Assembly (NCBI RefSeq): GCF_003369445.1
Contig: NZ_QRCU01000071.1
Span: 1-49,174 of the forward strand
Direction of reading: 5' to 3'
DNA: 49,174 bases
Source of the DNA: Arthrobacter silvisoli
GTDB taxonomy: Bacteria > Actinomycetota > Actinomycetes > Actinomycetales > Micrococcaceae
Shown here piece by piece: positions 16,708 through 25,326 of this stretch (positions are counted from its first letter, which is position 1; each line of letters begins with the position of its first letter). The notes beneath the pieces are model-generated. The model was not told where the DNA came from. It ran no database searches and saw nothing but the letters and a program-made list of their open reading frames with translations. The translations under genes were made by a program, and so were the position numbers.

Positions 16708-18174
16708 CTAGTTGTCCTCCTTGCGGCCGTCCACGTCGTAGCCGGCCAGGAACTCGTCCAGCTCGGCCACGTGCTTTTCGTAGCCGTAGTTGCGGTAGGT
16801 GTAGGCGCCCTTCACCACGAACGGTGCGCCGGCGTAGAACAGCTCGTACTGCTGGTGGCGGCCGCCGAACTCGGTACCGATGATGTCCCAGGCCAGGCGG
16901 AAGAGCTTGATGCGTTCCTCGCTGCTGACGTTCGGGGACGCGACGTACTTTTCGACGTCGGGAGCGGTCACCTCGCTCTTCATGTCGGCGATGCCGGAGG
17001 GCAACTGGAGCACACCGCCGCCGGCCAGGTCGCGGAGGATCTGGATGACGCGGGGGTAGGTCTCGGACTGCAGGCCCATGATGCCGTAGAGGGCACGCTT
17101 GCCGGGGACAAGCATGCCGGAGTCGTCTGCTTCGGCGCTGTATTCGGCGGCGAGGAGCGCGGACTCGACGGAGGAGACCAGCGCGGCGAGTTCGCCGAGC
17201 TTCTCCTGGACGCCGGGGATCCGGTCGGTTCCGTTGACGGCGGCGATCTTGCGGGCGACGGCGGCGATGAACTGCAGCTTGACCGTCAGGCGGGTCTGGG
17301 CCTGCCAGTTTCCCAGGGCGTGGGCACCGGTGTCGAAGAACTGGCGGCGGAGGGTGTCGATGTTCCGGTTGATGAACACGCGCTCCCACGGCACCAGCAC
17401 GTCGTCGAAGATCACCAGGGCATCGGATTCGTCGTAGCGGCTGGTGAGCGGGTAGTCGAACTCGCTGGTGGTGCTCGTGGCGTAGGGACGGCGGCAGAGG
17501 AACTTCAGCCCCTTGGTGGCGGCCGGCAGCGCGAAACTGACGGCGAAGTCCACATCGTCCGGGCCGAGCGGCTTGATGCAGGTGACGAACACTTCGTCGG
17601 CGATCGCGCCGCCGGTGGCGAGCATCTGCGAGCCGCGCACGATCAGGCCTTCTTCGGTTTCCCCGACCACGCCCACCTGGATGTTGTCGCCCTCCCACCC
17701 GGACGCCGTCGTCGCGCGCGAATACTGCGGCGGGATGATCGCGTAGGAGACGTACAGGTCCTCCCGCAGGATCCGCTCGTAGTAGCGGGTGAGGTTGCCG
17801 GCGTAGTCGCGTTCCTCGCTGGCGAAGACCTCGGGGTGGGCGCCGAAGGCGGCGAAGAAGGTGCCGACATGGTCAGGGCTGCGGCCCACCCAGCCGTGGG
17901 TGTGCTTGGCCCAGCGCTCCACGGCAAGGCGGCGGAGCTTCAGTTCCCCGGCGCTGCGCGGGATGCTGAAGACCCGGTTGGCCGTGCCGTTGATTTCCTC
18001 GCTGTGGTACTGCATGCCGTTGGCAGGGTCAGCGGCGATGTCGAAGAGCTCGGCGATGGTGCGGGCCACGTTGCGGAAGGCGGGGTGTTCGGCGACGTTG
18101 TCGACAACCGCGCCGTCAATCAATACCGTGCGCCCGTCGTTGAGCGTCTTGATGTACTCGTCTCCGGTCCTCAT
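16708..18174 (-). CDS. HpaB-type FADH2-dependent monooxygenase (4-hydroxyphenylacetate 3-hydroxylase family)
   Basis: A 488-residue flavin monooxygenase. Family segments: N-terminal MRTGDEYIKTLNDGRTVLIDG, DHVGTFFAAF, the EDLYVSYAIIPPQ region, GLIVRGSQMLATGGAIADEVFV, the DDVLVPWERVF motif, and C-terminal FAGGGVLQ-like LAGGGVLQLPSG. Members hydroxylate phenols, chlorophenols or N-heterocycles such as pyrrole-2-carboxylate, using flavin reduced by a separate enzyme encoded here too. ATG 18174 overlaps the DUF2848 stop (ATGA). The substrate is not determined; the nearby nitrilase-type hydrolase makes a nitrogenous ring worth considering (inference). Confidence 0.9.
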   Translation of the reverse strand: MRTGDEYIKTLNDGRTVLIDGAVVDNVAEHPAFRNVARTIAELFDIAADPANGMQYHSEEINGTANRVFSIPRSAGELKLRRLAVERWAKHTHGWVGRSPDHVGTFFAAFGAHPEVFASEERDYAGNLTRYYERILREDLYVSYAIIPPQYSRATTASGWEGDNIQVGVVGETEEGLIVRGSQMLATGGAIADEVFVTCIKPLGPDDVDFAVSFALPAATKGLKFLCRRPYATSTTSEFDYPLTSRYDESDALVIFDDVLVPWERVFINRNIDTLRRQFFDTGAHALGNWQAQTRLTVKLQFIAAVARKIAAVNGTDRIPGVQEKLGELAALVSSVESALLAAEYSAEADDSGMLVPGKRALYGIMGLQSETYPRVIQILRDLAGGGVLQLPSGIADMKSEVTAPDVEKYVASPNVSSEERIKLFRLAWDIIGTEFGGRHQQYELFYAGAPFVVKGAYTYRNYGYEKHVAELDEFLAGYDVDGRKEDN

Positions 18175-18854
18175 GACTGCTGTCCTTTCGTGATGGTGTA
18201 CGTGTGGTGGATGGTTTTTCCGTTGGGGAAGGTCAGTTCGATGCGCCATTCGCGCCCGTAGATGAACTCGCCGCCGATCACCGGCAGGGTGCCGCCGAGG
18301 CAAACGAAGTCGCCGTCACCGATGTCGCTGCGCTCCAGGAGGAGCCCGACGACGTTGGCCGGCGTCCGGAGCCCGTCCAGTGTGCCGTCCTGGTACAGGC
18401 GGCCGTCCACCCAACTGCGGGCGCGGCACTCGTCGAGCGATAGGCTTTCGAGTTCGGGGATGGCGACGACGGTGCCGGCCACCGGCTTGGGGCACGCCCG
18501 CTTCGAATCGCCGATGTCGATGGTCTCGACGTGCCGGTCCGTGTGGTCCGAGGCAATGCCGAGGTAGTAGCGCCCGCCGTGCCGGATGTAGAGCGGCTCG
18601 ATCTCGCCGGAGGTCTTCTCCCCCGCGACGTCCAGCGCAGCAGCCGGGCTGACCGTGACGCTTTCCACGGGGTAGAACATGGGCACGGCGGGCGGCGGGG
18701 CAACGCCGATGGCGGCGAGTTCGTCGATGTGGTGCTGGACGGCGGCAGCGTCGCGGCCGGTGTATCCGGCGACGACGGCGGTGAAGTCGGTGAGCTCGAT
18801 CGTCTCACCGGTGCCCGCGACGTCGAACGCCAGCGTTTGGGTGTGTGTCTTCAT
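18171..18854 (-). CDS. DUF2848 family protein
   Basis: A 227-residue protein with the DUF2848 pattern: N-terminal strand TLAFDVAGTGETIEL, then TAVVAGYTGRDAAAVQHHIDELAAIGVAPPPAVPMFYPV, and C-terminal VCLGGTLPVIGGEFIYGREWRIEL. The GRD-AAVQHHIDEL and P-x-MFYPV segments and the late GEFIYG region recall fumarylacetoacetase-fold enzymes, which hydrolyse or decarboxylate ring-cleavage products. Function is not established. ATG 18854 has AGGAAAG upstream, and the stop overlaps the monooxygenase start by four bases. A role after ring cleavage is inferred from context. Confidence 0.82.
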   Translation of the reverse strand: MKTHTQTLAFDVAGTGETIELTDFTAVVAGYTGRDAAAVQHHIDELAAIGVAPPPAVPMFYPVESVTVSPAAALDVAGEKTSGEIEPLYIRHGGRYYLGIASDHTDRHVETIDIGDSKRACPKPVAGTVVAIPELESLSLDECRARSWVDGRLYQDGTLDGLRTPANVVGLLLERSDIGDGDFVCLGGTLPVIGGEFIYGREWRIELTFPNGKTIHHTYTITKGQQS

Positions 18855-18913
18855 GGGTGGGTCTTTCCTGCTCAGTTCTTCAAAAAGCTCTAGGGGGCTC
18901 AGCGGGCCCTGCG

Positions 18914-19741
18914 TCAGCGGGCGAGGCCCGAATAGTCCGCGAGCCGGTCGGCGATGACCGGGAACTCGCTGCGGACGGCCTGGACCGCGCCGGGGTCGAT
19001 GCCCACGCGGAGCACTTCTTCGCCGTCGCCGGCTTCTGCGAGGAGGCGGCCGGCGGGGTCCACAACGCGGCTGGTGCCGCCAAGTTCGACGCCTTCCTGG
19101 ACACCTGCGGCGTTGCAGGCGAGCACGAAGACCTGGTGTTCGACGGCGCGCGCGGACGTCAGCAGGCGCCAGTGCTCCCGGCGCGCGGCCGGCCAGGCGG
19201 CGGGAACCACCACGATGTCGGCGCCCCGGACGCTCAGCTCGGACCACAGGCCAGGGAAGCGCAGGTCGTAACAGGTGGTGCCGGCGATCTGGCCGAAGGG
19301 GGTGCCGGCCACGGGCAGGGAGTCTCCCGGAGTGAGGAGTTCGGCTTCGAGGGACTTGTAGCCGAAGACGTGGAGCTTGGAGTACTTGTGGGCCACGTTG
19401 CCCTGGGGACTTACCAGGATGGAAGTATTGCGGAGCACCGGGAGCGCGCCTTCGGAGGCTCCGTTGTTCGCAGTGCCGGCGACGCGTTCGACGATGCTGC
19501 CGACGTGGACGTAGCTCTGCAGTTCCTTCGCCACGGCGGTGCACATCGCCACCGTCGGTCCGTCAACCGATTCGGAAAGCCCGGGGTACTGCTTGAAATG
19601 GAAGTAGCCGGCGCTCCACAGCTCGGGCAGGACGATCAGGTCCGCGCCGCGCTGTTCGCGGAGCAGGGCCTCCGCCCGCTCGATGCGTTGGGCCTGCGTC
19701 TCATTGTCCGGGCTGGACAACTGGACGAGAGCGATGTCCAT
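18914..19741 (-). CDS. Nitrilase-superfamily carbon-nitrogen hydrolase
   Basis: A 275-residue amidase-type enzyme. The Glu-Lys-Cys triad is present: Glu in IVLPELWSAGYF, Lys in HKYSKLHVFGYKS, Cys in GTTCYDLRFPGLW. These three segments place it with omega-amidase/Nit2-like or carbamoylase-like members; substrate could be an omega-amide, an N-carbamoyl compound or a small amide. ATG 19741 has AGGAGC eight bases upstream, giving the canonical MDIALVQL start. It stands between the GntR regulator and DUF2848 in one operon, so it likely releases ammonia from a pathway intermediate (inference). Confidence 0.9.
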   Translation of the reverse strand: MDIALVQLSSPDNETQAQRIERAEALLREQRGADLIVLPELWSAGYFHFKQYPGLSESVDGPTVAMCTAVAKELQSYVHVGSIVERVAGTANNGASEGALPVLRNTSILVSPQGNVAHKYSKLHVFGYKSLEAELLTPGDSLPVAGTPFGQIAGTTCYDLRFPGLWSELSVRGADIVVVPAAWPAARREHWRLLTSARAVEHQVFVLACNAAGVQEGVELGGTSRVVDPAGRLLAEAGDGEEVLRVGIDPGAVQAVRSEFPVIADRLADYSGLAR

Positions 19742-19791
19742 GGGTTGCTCCTGGGATCTCGGGGCTGTTCCCCGCCGTGTTCCCGGCGGGT

Positions 19792-20448
19792 TCAGCGTTG
19801 TATGCGTGCGGGGATGGCTTTGAGGACGGTGAGGGTGGAATCGAGGTGGTTCCGGACCGCGGCGGAGGCGCGCTGCGAATCCTGGCTGCGGATCGCGTCG
19901 ACGATGGCGCGGTGCTCCTCCACCACGTGGTCGCTGCGGCCGTGGCTGTCCTGGACGGCCTTGACGCCCATGCGCTGCTGCTTGAAGCGCTGGGAGTCGT
20001 AAAGTTCCTCCAGGGCGGGGTTTCCGGCGGCGTGCACGATCTGCTTGTGGAAACTGATGTCCCACTCGATGAAGGCCACGGGATCCGCGAGGCTTTCCTC
20101 CTGGCTGCGAAGCAGCTGTTCGAGTTCCGGACCCAGGTAGCCGTTGGCGGTGACCTTCCGGACCGCCCAGTCCTCGATGACTTGGCGGACCTCCATCATG
20201 CTTTCAATGTCCTGGGCGGTCAGGGCCGGAACGTAGGCGCCCTTGTGCGGGACCCTGCGGAGCAGGCCGGCCGCCTCCAGCCGGAGGAGGGCCTCGCGCA
20301 CCGGGGTCCGCGAGACACCGGCGGCTTCGGCGATGGCATTCTCGCTGAGGAAGGCTTCCTGGTCCCAGGGCAGGGAGGAGATCTCCTTGCGCAGCCAAAG
20401 GTAGGCGGTTTCCGGTGCCGTAGGAGCCGGCTTCTGGAAGATGCTCAC
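19792..20448 (-). CDS. GntR family regulator, FadR/FCD subfamily
   Basis: A 218-residue regulator. The winged helix spans about residues 10-75 (FLSENAIAEAAGVSRTPVREALLRLEAAGLLRRVPHKGAYV), and the FCD ligand domain about 85-210 with the metal-site pattern D-x3-H (EWDISFHKQIVHAAGNP) and later His (EEHRAIVDAI, RNHLDSTL). I chose GTG 20448 with GAGGAA upstream; an ATG at 20514 would add 22 atypical residues. It is the second gene of the operon. A large palindrome upstream of the first gene is its probable operator. FCD regulators usually sense organic acids of the pathway they control. Confidence 0.9.
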   Translation of the reverse strand: MSIFQKPAPTAPETAYLWLRKEISSLPWDQEAFLSENAIAEAAGVSRTPVREALLRLEAAGLLRRVPHKGAYVPALTAQDIESMMEVRQVIEDWAVRKVTANGYLGPELEQLLRSQEESLADPVAFIEWDISFHKQIVHAAGNPALEELYDSQRFKQQRMGVKAVQDSHGRSDHVVEEHRAIVDAIRSQDSQRASAAVRNHLDSTLTVLKAIPARIQR

Positions 20449-20528
20449 GTATTCCTCGATTCTGAATGCCTCAACTGGTCTGGTGGCTGTCCGTGGCGGC
20501 GGGCGGGCCGCCACGGACAGTGCTTACA

Positions 20529-21938
20529 TCATGACTGTGCCACCTTCTGGGCGGGCGCGCTGTCCGGTTCTTGCCCGGACACCTGCACAGCCTTCTGCCC
20601 GGACGCGACGTCGAGGTCGCTGAGCTTGATGTCCTTGGTCTCCTTGGCGAAGGAGACGGACAGGATGGAGATCAGGCCCATGCCCACGAGGTAGAAGGCG
20701 ATTGCTTGCCCGGTGCCGAAGCCCCTGTACAGGGCCAAGGCGATGATCGGCGAGAGCGAACCGGCGATCAGGGAGGCAACGTTGTAGGCCACAGAGGTAC
20801 CGCTGTAGCGGACCTTCGTGGGGAACAGTTCGGAGAAGAAGGCGCCGATCACCGAGCTGTACGCGGCGAAGATCAGGAGCCCGCCGACAGCGGCCAGGAT
20901 GATCGCCGCGGGCTGCCGGGTGTCCAGCAGGGCGAAGAAGGCGAAGCCCCACACCACGGTTGCCGCGGACGCGGCGATCATCATGGGCTTGCGGCCGATC
21001 CGGTCCGCGAAGATTGCCAGCAGCGGAATCGCCACTACTGCCACGCCCTGGCCGATCATGACGGCGGTGAGGCCGGTCTGCCGGTCGATCTTGAGGATGT
21101 CCGTCACGTAGGTGATCAGGAACAGGGAGTAGATGTAGAAGCCGGCGTTTTCGCCCATGCGGCTGCCGGTGGCGATGAGGATCTCGCGCCAGTTGCCGCG
21201 GAAGAGTTCGGCGAGCGGCAGTTTGGTGCGTGTGGCATGTTCGACGTCGGCCTTGGCCTGCGAGGCCTGGAACAGCGGGGTTTCCTGGACGTAGAGGCGC
21301 AGGACCAGGCCGATGATCACCAACAGCGCGGACAGTCCGAAGGCGATCCGCCAGCCCCAGGAAAGGAATTCCGCCTGCGGCATCGTTGCCGAAAGCAGCG
21401 CCAGGACGCCGGCCGCCATGAGGTTGCCAAGCGGTGGGCCGACGTTCGGCCAGGAGGCCCAGAACGCGCGCTTGGTGCTGTCATCGCTGTATTCGGAGAC
21501 CAGGAGGACGGCACCGCCCCATTCGCCGCCGAGCGCGAAGCCCTGCACCAGTCGCAAGAGCAACAGGATCAACGGTGCCGCGACGCCTATGGTGGCGTAC
21601 GGCGGGATGAAGGCGATGAGCGCTGTGGCAGCCCCCATCAGGAGGAGGCTGGCCACCAGGGTGGACTTGCGGCCGTGCTTGTCACCGAGGTGGCCAAGGA
21701 CGATCGCGCCGAGGGGACGTGCGATGAATCCTGCCGCGAAGGTGCCCAGGGCAAGCATGGTGCCGACGAAGGGATCGGCGGTGGGGAAGAAGAGCTTATT
21801 GAAGACCAGTGCGGCTGCAGTGCCATAGAGGAAGAAGTCGTACCACTCCACGGCGGTGCCGGCGAGGCTGGACGCAGCCACGGCAGGGAGCGAGGTGTGC
21901 TTGCGCACCGCCCGGTCCTTTTCAAACACATTGCTCAT
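20529..21938 (-). CDS. MFS transporter, metabolite:H+ symporter (MHS) family
   Basis: A 469-residue twelve-helix symporter. MHS hallmarks: ASSLAGTAVEWYDFFLYGTAAALVFNKLFFP at the N-terminus, GHLGDKHGRKSTL after helix 2, LRLVQGFALGGEWGGAVLLVSEY, ETPLFQ in the central loop and FADRIGRKPMM. Relatives carry aromatic acids, dicarboxylates, betaine or shikimate. ATG 21938 begins MSNVFEK; further upstream codons extend through the regulatory region. It is the first gene of the seven-gene operon, so it probably imports that pathway's substrate. Its leader contains a repeated TGAACGGAAC. Confidence 0.92.
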   Translation of the reverse strand: MSNVFEKDRAVRKHTSLPAVAASSLAGTAVEWYDFFLYGTAAALVFNKLFFPTADPFVGTMLALGTFAAGFIARPLGAIVLGHLGDKHGRKSTLVASLLLMGAATALIAFIPPYATIGVAAPLILLLLRLVQGFALGGEWGGAVLLVSEYSDDSTKRAFWASWPNVGPPLGNLMAAGVLALLSATMPQAEFLSWGWRIAFGLSALLVIIGLVLRLYVQETPLFQASQAKADVEHATRTKLPLAELFRGNWREILIATGSRMGENAGFYIYSLFLITYVTDILKIDRQTGLTAVMIGQGVAVVAIPLLAIFADRIGRKPMMIAASAATVVWGFAFFALLDTRQPAAIILAAVGGLLIFAAYSSVIGAFFSELFPTKVRYSGTSVAYNVASLIAGSLSPIIALALYRGFGTGQAIAFYLVGMGLISILSVSFAKETKDIKLSDLDVASGQKAVQVSGQEPDSAPAQKVAQS

Positions 21939-21955
21939 AAGGGAAGTCCTCGATG

Positions 21956-21984
21956 TGAACGGAACAGCTCGAATTGAACGGAAC
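21956..21984. repeat. Direct repeat in the MHS transporter leader
   Basis: TGAACGGAAC occurs at 21956-21965 and 21975-21984, a 19-base period, 18-46 bases upstream of the transporter ATG. It could be a regulator site or an RNA element. Confidence 0.45.
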
Positions 21985-22096
21985 CTTTTTGACGAATGAC
22001 TGGGGGAGGTCCCGGCGTTTGCGCACCGCACGGGTCCATGCCGCCTGACGTCTCGGCCGCTTCCATGATGCGTCTCACCCGGAAGCTGTATAGAAA

Positions 22097-22128
22097 CTGT
22101 AGACCAGTTGTATACAGCTTGTCTACAG
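22097..22128. promoter_or_regulatory. 32-bp palindromic operator (probable FCD-GntR site)
   Basis: CTGTAGAC (22097-22104) is matched by GTCTACAG (22121-22128), and a central TGTATACA (22109-22116) has the same centre of symmetry at 22112.5. Fourteen of sixteen half-site pairs match. The core fits the TNGTNNACNA pattern of FadR-type GntR proteins. It lies 159-190 bases upstream of the transporter operon and 120 bases upstream of the divergent asparaginase. No other gene is seen in the 310-base gap 21939-22248. Confidence 0.75.
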
Positions 22129-22248
22129 AAGATTTACCGTGGGACATGTCCACCCCCGGCGTCGAAGATTGGGCATGCACCTGATCTGTCCAACCCTCGG
22201 GGCCGCGAATGGACATGTCCGGCGGGAGTTGGCACCTAAACTTGCCTC

Positions 22249-23265
22249 ATGCCCACGTCTACGCATGAAACCTTCACGGCCGAATCCGCCGTCGAGCTGG
22301 CCGTGATCGAGCGCAGCGGCTTCATCGAATCGCGCCACATCGGCTCGGCCGTGGTGCTGGCCGGCGACGGCAGCGTGGTGGAGCAACTGGGCGACATCAC
22401 CACCCCCATTTACGCCCGCTCCGCCCTCAAGCCGTTCCAGGCGCTGGCTTCGATGCAGTCCGGCGTTCCGCTGCGCGGCGCCCAAGTGGCGTTGGCCTGC
22501 GCCAGCCACACGGGCTCGCTGGACCACATGGACGTGGTGGAAGGCATGCTGAAGGCCGCGGGCATCCGTGAAGACCAACTGCAGTGCCCGGCAGCTTGGC
22601 CCCAGGACGAAACCGCACGGAACTGGTTGGTCCGCTCCGAGCGGGGCAAGTCCAAGCTGGCGTGCAACTGCTCGGGCAAGCACGCCGCGTTCCTCTGGGC
22701 CTGCAGGGAGAACGGCTGGGACACCCGCAGCTACCTGGAGCCGAACCATCCCCTGCAGCAGAGGGTGCGCGCTGCGATCGAGGAATACAGCGGCGAATCC
22801 ATCGCCCACCTGGGCATCGACGGCTGCGGCGCCCCCGTGGCGGCACTCTCCCTGACCGGCCTCGCCCGCGCCTATTCGCGGCTCGCCCAGGCGCCGCGGG
22901 ATCCGCATTCCAACGCGCGCGCGGCAACGATCGCCACATCCATGCTGGATTACCCCTGGGCCGTCCAGGGCCGGGGCGAGGCCAACACCGTGGTCATGGA
23001 TGACCTGGGCATCCTCGCCAAGATCGGCGCCGAAGGCGTCCTCGTGCTCGCCACGCCCACCGGCGCCACGGTGGCCGTCAAGGTGCTGGACGGCAACCTG
23101 CGGGCCACCACCTTGGTGGGGCTCACGCTGCTTGCGGTAAGTGGCGCCGTCGACGTTCCGGAGGTCTCCAGCGTGCTGGAGAAGGTGGTGGATCCCGTGC
23201 TGGGCGGCGGACATCCGGTGGGCCGGATCCGCCTCGGCAAGGCACTGCTGTCCCTGCTGGGCTGA
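22249..23265 (+). CDS. Class 3 (Rhizobium etli ReAV-type) L-asparaginase
   Basis: A 338-residue Asparaginase_II-family enzyme that hydrolyses asparagine to aspartate and ammonia, unrelated to the E. coli-type enzymes. Residues equivalent to the ReAV active site are present: S58-x-x-K61 in [11 protein letters not shown]86 in CASHTG, C141-x-x-K144 in NCSGKHAAF, and C193 in GIDGCGAP. Length is typical. No signal peptide, so cytoplasmic. ATG 22249 is the first of the frame. It is followed 34 bases later by a sterol-carrier-type gene. It is divergent from the MHS operon, and the shared gap contains the large palindrome. Confidence 0.9.
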   Translation: MPTSTHETFTAESAVELAVIERSGFIESRHIGSAVVLAGDGSVVEQLGDITTPIYARSALKPFQALASMQSGVPLRGAQVALACASHTGSLDHMDVVEGMLKAAGIREDQLQCPAAWPQDETARNWLVRSERGKSKLACNCSGKHAAFLWACRENGWDTRSYLEPNHPLQQRVRAAIEEYSGESIAHLGIDGCGAPVAALSLTGLARAYSRLAQAPRDPHSNARAATIATSMLDYPWAVQGRGEANTVVMDDLGILAKIGAEGVLVLATPTGATVAVKVLDGNLRATTLVGLTLLAVSGAVDVPEVSSVLEKVVDPVLGGGHPVGRIRLGKALLSLLG

Positions 23266-23299
23266 GCCCGCCCGCCACACACAAGGAAAGGCTTCAACC

Positions 23300-23671
23300 A
23301 TGGCCGTTGCCCGCCGTCGGGTACCGATTGACGATGGCCGCGCCGCCCTGGCGGCATGGCAATCTCACCGCGAGGCAGACGCGGCGCTGGCGCGCAGCAC
23401 CCTTGCCACCGCGGTCCGCTACACCCTCGAAGAGCTCACCGCCCGGGCCCCCGGGAACTCGGTGGAGGTCCGCGTGCCGCCGTTCGGCGTGGCGCAGTGC
23501 GTGGAGGGTCCGCGCCACACGCGCGGCACGCCGCCGAACGTGATCGAGTGCGACGCCGCCACCTGGCTTGCACTGGTGAGCGGCCGGCTGGCCTGGACGG
23601 ACGCCGTCGACGCCGGCCGGGTCGCCGCATCGGGGCTGCGCGCCGATCTCTCGGAGCTGCTGCCGTTCTAG
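23300..23671 (+). CDS. Actinobacterial sterol carrier family protein
   Basis: A 123-residue protein recognised by the segment [39 protein letters not shown], followed by an [29 protein letters not shown] end. This matches the small 'sterol carrier family' proteins of Actinobacteria, whose true ligand and role are unknown. The Pro-Pro-Asn-Val-Ile-Glu segment and the SGxR(L)-x-W helix are the conserved parts. ATG 23300 has AAGGAAAGG about ten bases upstream. In actinobacterial genomes such genes often lie near purine genes, but here the neighbour is asparaginase. Confidence 0.75.
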   Translation: MAVARRRVPIDDGRAALAAWQSHREADAALARSTLATAVRYTLEELTARAPGNSVEVRVPPFGVAQCVEGPRHTRGTPPNVIECDAATWLALVSGRLAWTDAVDAGRVAASGLRADLSELLPF

Positions 23672-23684
23672 CCGGAAAAGACAA

Positions 23685-23722
23685 AAGGCGGCACGTTCCG
23701 GATCACCGGAACGTGCCGCCTT
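23685..23722. terminator. Bidirectional terminator
   Basis: A perfect 17-bp stem (AAGGCGGCACGTTCCGG and complement) with loop ATCA, preceded by A and followed by TTGCTT. It serves the sterol-carrier gene and the convergent dctA. Confidence 0.92.
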
Positions 23723-23742
23723 GCTTACCGCGGAACAGCCGC

Positions 23743-25233
23743 TCAGTCGGGGGAAATCGGCGTTTCTTCCCGCGAGCCGGGCCTGCTCATCTCAAACCGC
23801 GGGATGTCGCCGGAAACCGGGCCGCCGCGGAATTTCGGGGACGGCTGCTGGCCTTCGCTGAGACGCTCGAGCTCCTGCTCCTCGAAGACCTCTTCCTTGC
23901 CCAGCATGATGGCGGAATCCTCGTTGGTGATTTCCCCGCGGAAGGCGCGGACCATGACGCTGCGGTCGAACTGGCCTTCCCACTTGGCCACCACGAAGGT
24001 CGCTACGCAGTTGCCCAGCAGGTTGACCACCACGCGCATCGAGTCCATGAGGCGGTCGGCGCCCAGGAGGAGCGCGACGCCGGCTACCGGGAAGATGCCG
24101 AGCGCCGCGGCCGTAGCGGACAGCGCCAGGAAGGAGGAGCCGGGGACGCCGGCCATGCCCTTGGAGGTCAGCAACAGCACGCCGAGCGCGGCCAACTGCT
24201 GGCCGAGGTCGAGGTGGTGGCCGAAGGCCTGGGCCAGGAACAGCAGCGAAATCGAGAGGTAGATCGCGGCGCCGTCCAGGTTGAAGGAGTAGCCCGTGGG
24301 AACCACCAGGCCGGTGGTGGCCCGGGAACAGCCGGCGTTGGTCAGCTTGGTCATGATGCGCGGCATCACGGCCTCGGTGGACGCGGTGCCCAGGGCGAGG
24401 AGGAATTCTTCGCGGGTGTACTTCAGGAACTGCCAGAGCGGAACCCTGGCGAACGCCCAGGCCACCACGAACAGCAGGCCGATGAAGATGACCGCCGCCC
24501 CGTAGCACGCGGCGATCAGCAGCGCGTAGGTGCCCAGCGTGTCCAGGCCATACTGGCCGATGATGAACGCCATGGCGCCGAATGCGCCGATCGGGGCCAC
24601 CTTCATGATCCAGGACATGATCTTGAAGATCAGCTCCAGGACGGTCTCCATGAGGCTGATGACCGGCATGCAGCGCTGCCGTCCGATCACGACGATGGCC
24701 GCGCCGAAGAACACGGAGAAGAACAGCACCTGGAGCAGGCTGTTGTTCGCGAACGCACCGATCACGCTGGTGGGAATGACGTCCAGCAGGAAGCTGGCCG
24801 CGTCCTTCGGGACGGCGTGGCCGGTCTTGGCGTCCACCGCATCCTGGGACAGGGTGGCCGGATCGATGTTCAGGCCCGCGCCTGGCTGGACGATGTTGCC
24901 GACCACCAGGCCGAACACCAGGGCGAAAAGGGTAGCTGCCGTGAAGTACAGGAGGGCTTTGACCCCGACCCTTCCGACCGCCTTGACGTCGCCGACTGCC
25001 GAAATGCCCGTGACGATCACGAGGAAGATCAGCGGGGCGATGATCATCTTGATGAGTTGAATGAATCCATCGCCCAACGGCCGGAGGGTGGAGCCGATGT
25101 TCGGCCAGAAATGGCCGATCAGCACACCTGCGACGACGGCGATCAGGATTTGGAAGAAGAGCGACTTGTACAGTGGCTTCTTCTTCTGCGGGGCCGAACT
25201 CGCCTTCAGCGCCGCGGAGTCTGGGATCTTCAT
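23743..25233 (-). CDS. dctA: C4-dicarboxylate:H+/Na+ symporter DctA
   Basis: A 496-residue DAACS-family transporter for succinate, fumarate, malate and aspartate. Recognised segments: KSLFFQILIAVVAGVLIGHFWP, LGDGFIQLIKMIIAPLIFLVIVTGIS, LLDVIPTSVIGAF, the serine-rich hairpin region near TASTEAVMP, the substrate-site segment PTGYSFNLDGAAIYL, and TSKGMAGVPGSSFLALSATA. All are intact. The C-terminal tail of about 60 residues is charged and longer than in E. coli DctA. I start at ATG 25233 (MKIPDSAALK); an upstream ATG would add atypical residues. Monocistronic by appearance. It would import the aspartate and fumarate used by neighbouring nitrogen catabolism. Confidence 0.94.
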   Translation of the reverse strand: MKIPDSAALKASSAPQKKKPLYKSLFFQILIAVVAGVLIGHFWPNIGSTLRPLGDGFIQLIKMIIAPLIFLVIVTGISAVGDVKAVGRVGVKALLYFTAATLFALVFGLVVGNIVQPGAGLNIDPATLSQDAVDAKTGHAVPKDAASFLLDVIPTSVIGAFANNSLLQVLFFSVFFGAAIVVIGRQRCMPVISLMETVLELIFKIMSWIMKVAPIGAFGAMAFIIGQYGLDTLGTYALLIAACYGAAVIFIGLLFVVAWAFARVPLWQFLKYTREEFLLALGTASTEAVMPRIMTKLTNAGCSRATTGLVVPTGYSFNLDGAAIYLSISLLFLAQAFGHHLDLGQQLAALGVLLLTSKGMAGVPGSSFLALSATAAALGIFPVAGVALLLGADRLMDSMRVVVNLLGNCVATFVVAKWEGQFDRSVMVRAFRGEITNEDSAIMLGKEEVFEEQELERLSEGQQPSPKFRGGPVSGDIPRFEMSRPGSREETPISPD

Positions 25234-25259
25234 TGATCTGAACCAATCAGTAGAGAACT

Positions 25260-25274
25260 CCCCGGTTGCCGGGG
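25260..25274. other. Short hairpin CCCCGG-TTG-CCGGGG
   Basis: A 6-bp GC stem with a three-base loop, in the 93-base gap between dctA and the decarboxylase stop. It could be a weak terminator for the decarboxylase or lie in the dctA leader. Confidence 0.35.
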
Positions 25275-25326
25275 ACACTCTCAACGTATTCCAGATCACA
25301 CTATTCCACAAGAGGGAATTGAATTT

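Noticed and set aside
16771..18261. 496-codon plus-strand open frame
   Set aside because: Antisense to the HpaB-type oxygenase gene; no recognisable domain.
23356..25236. 626-codon plus-strand open frame
   Set aside because: Antisense to dctA and crossing the bidirectional terminator; composition is shadow-like.
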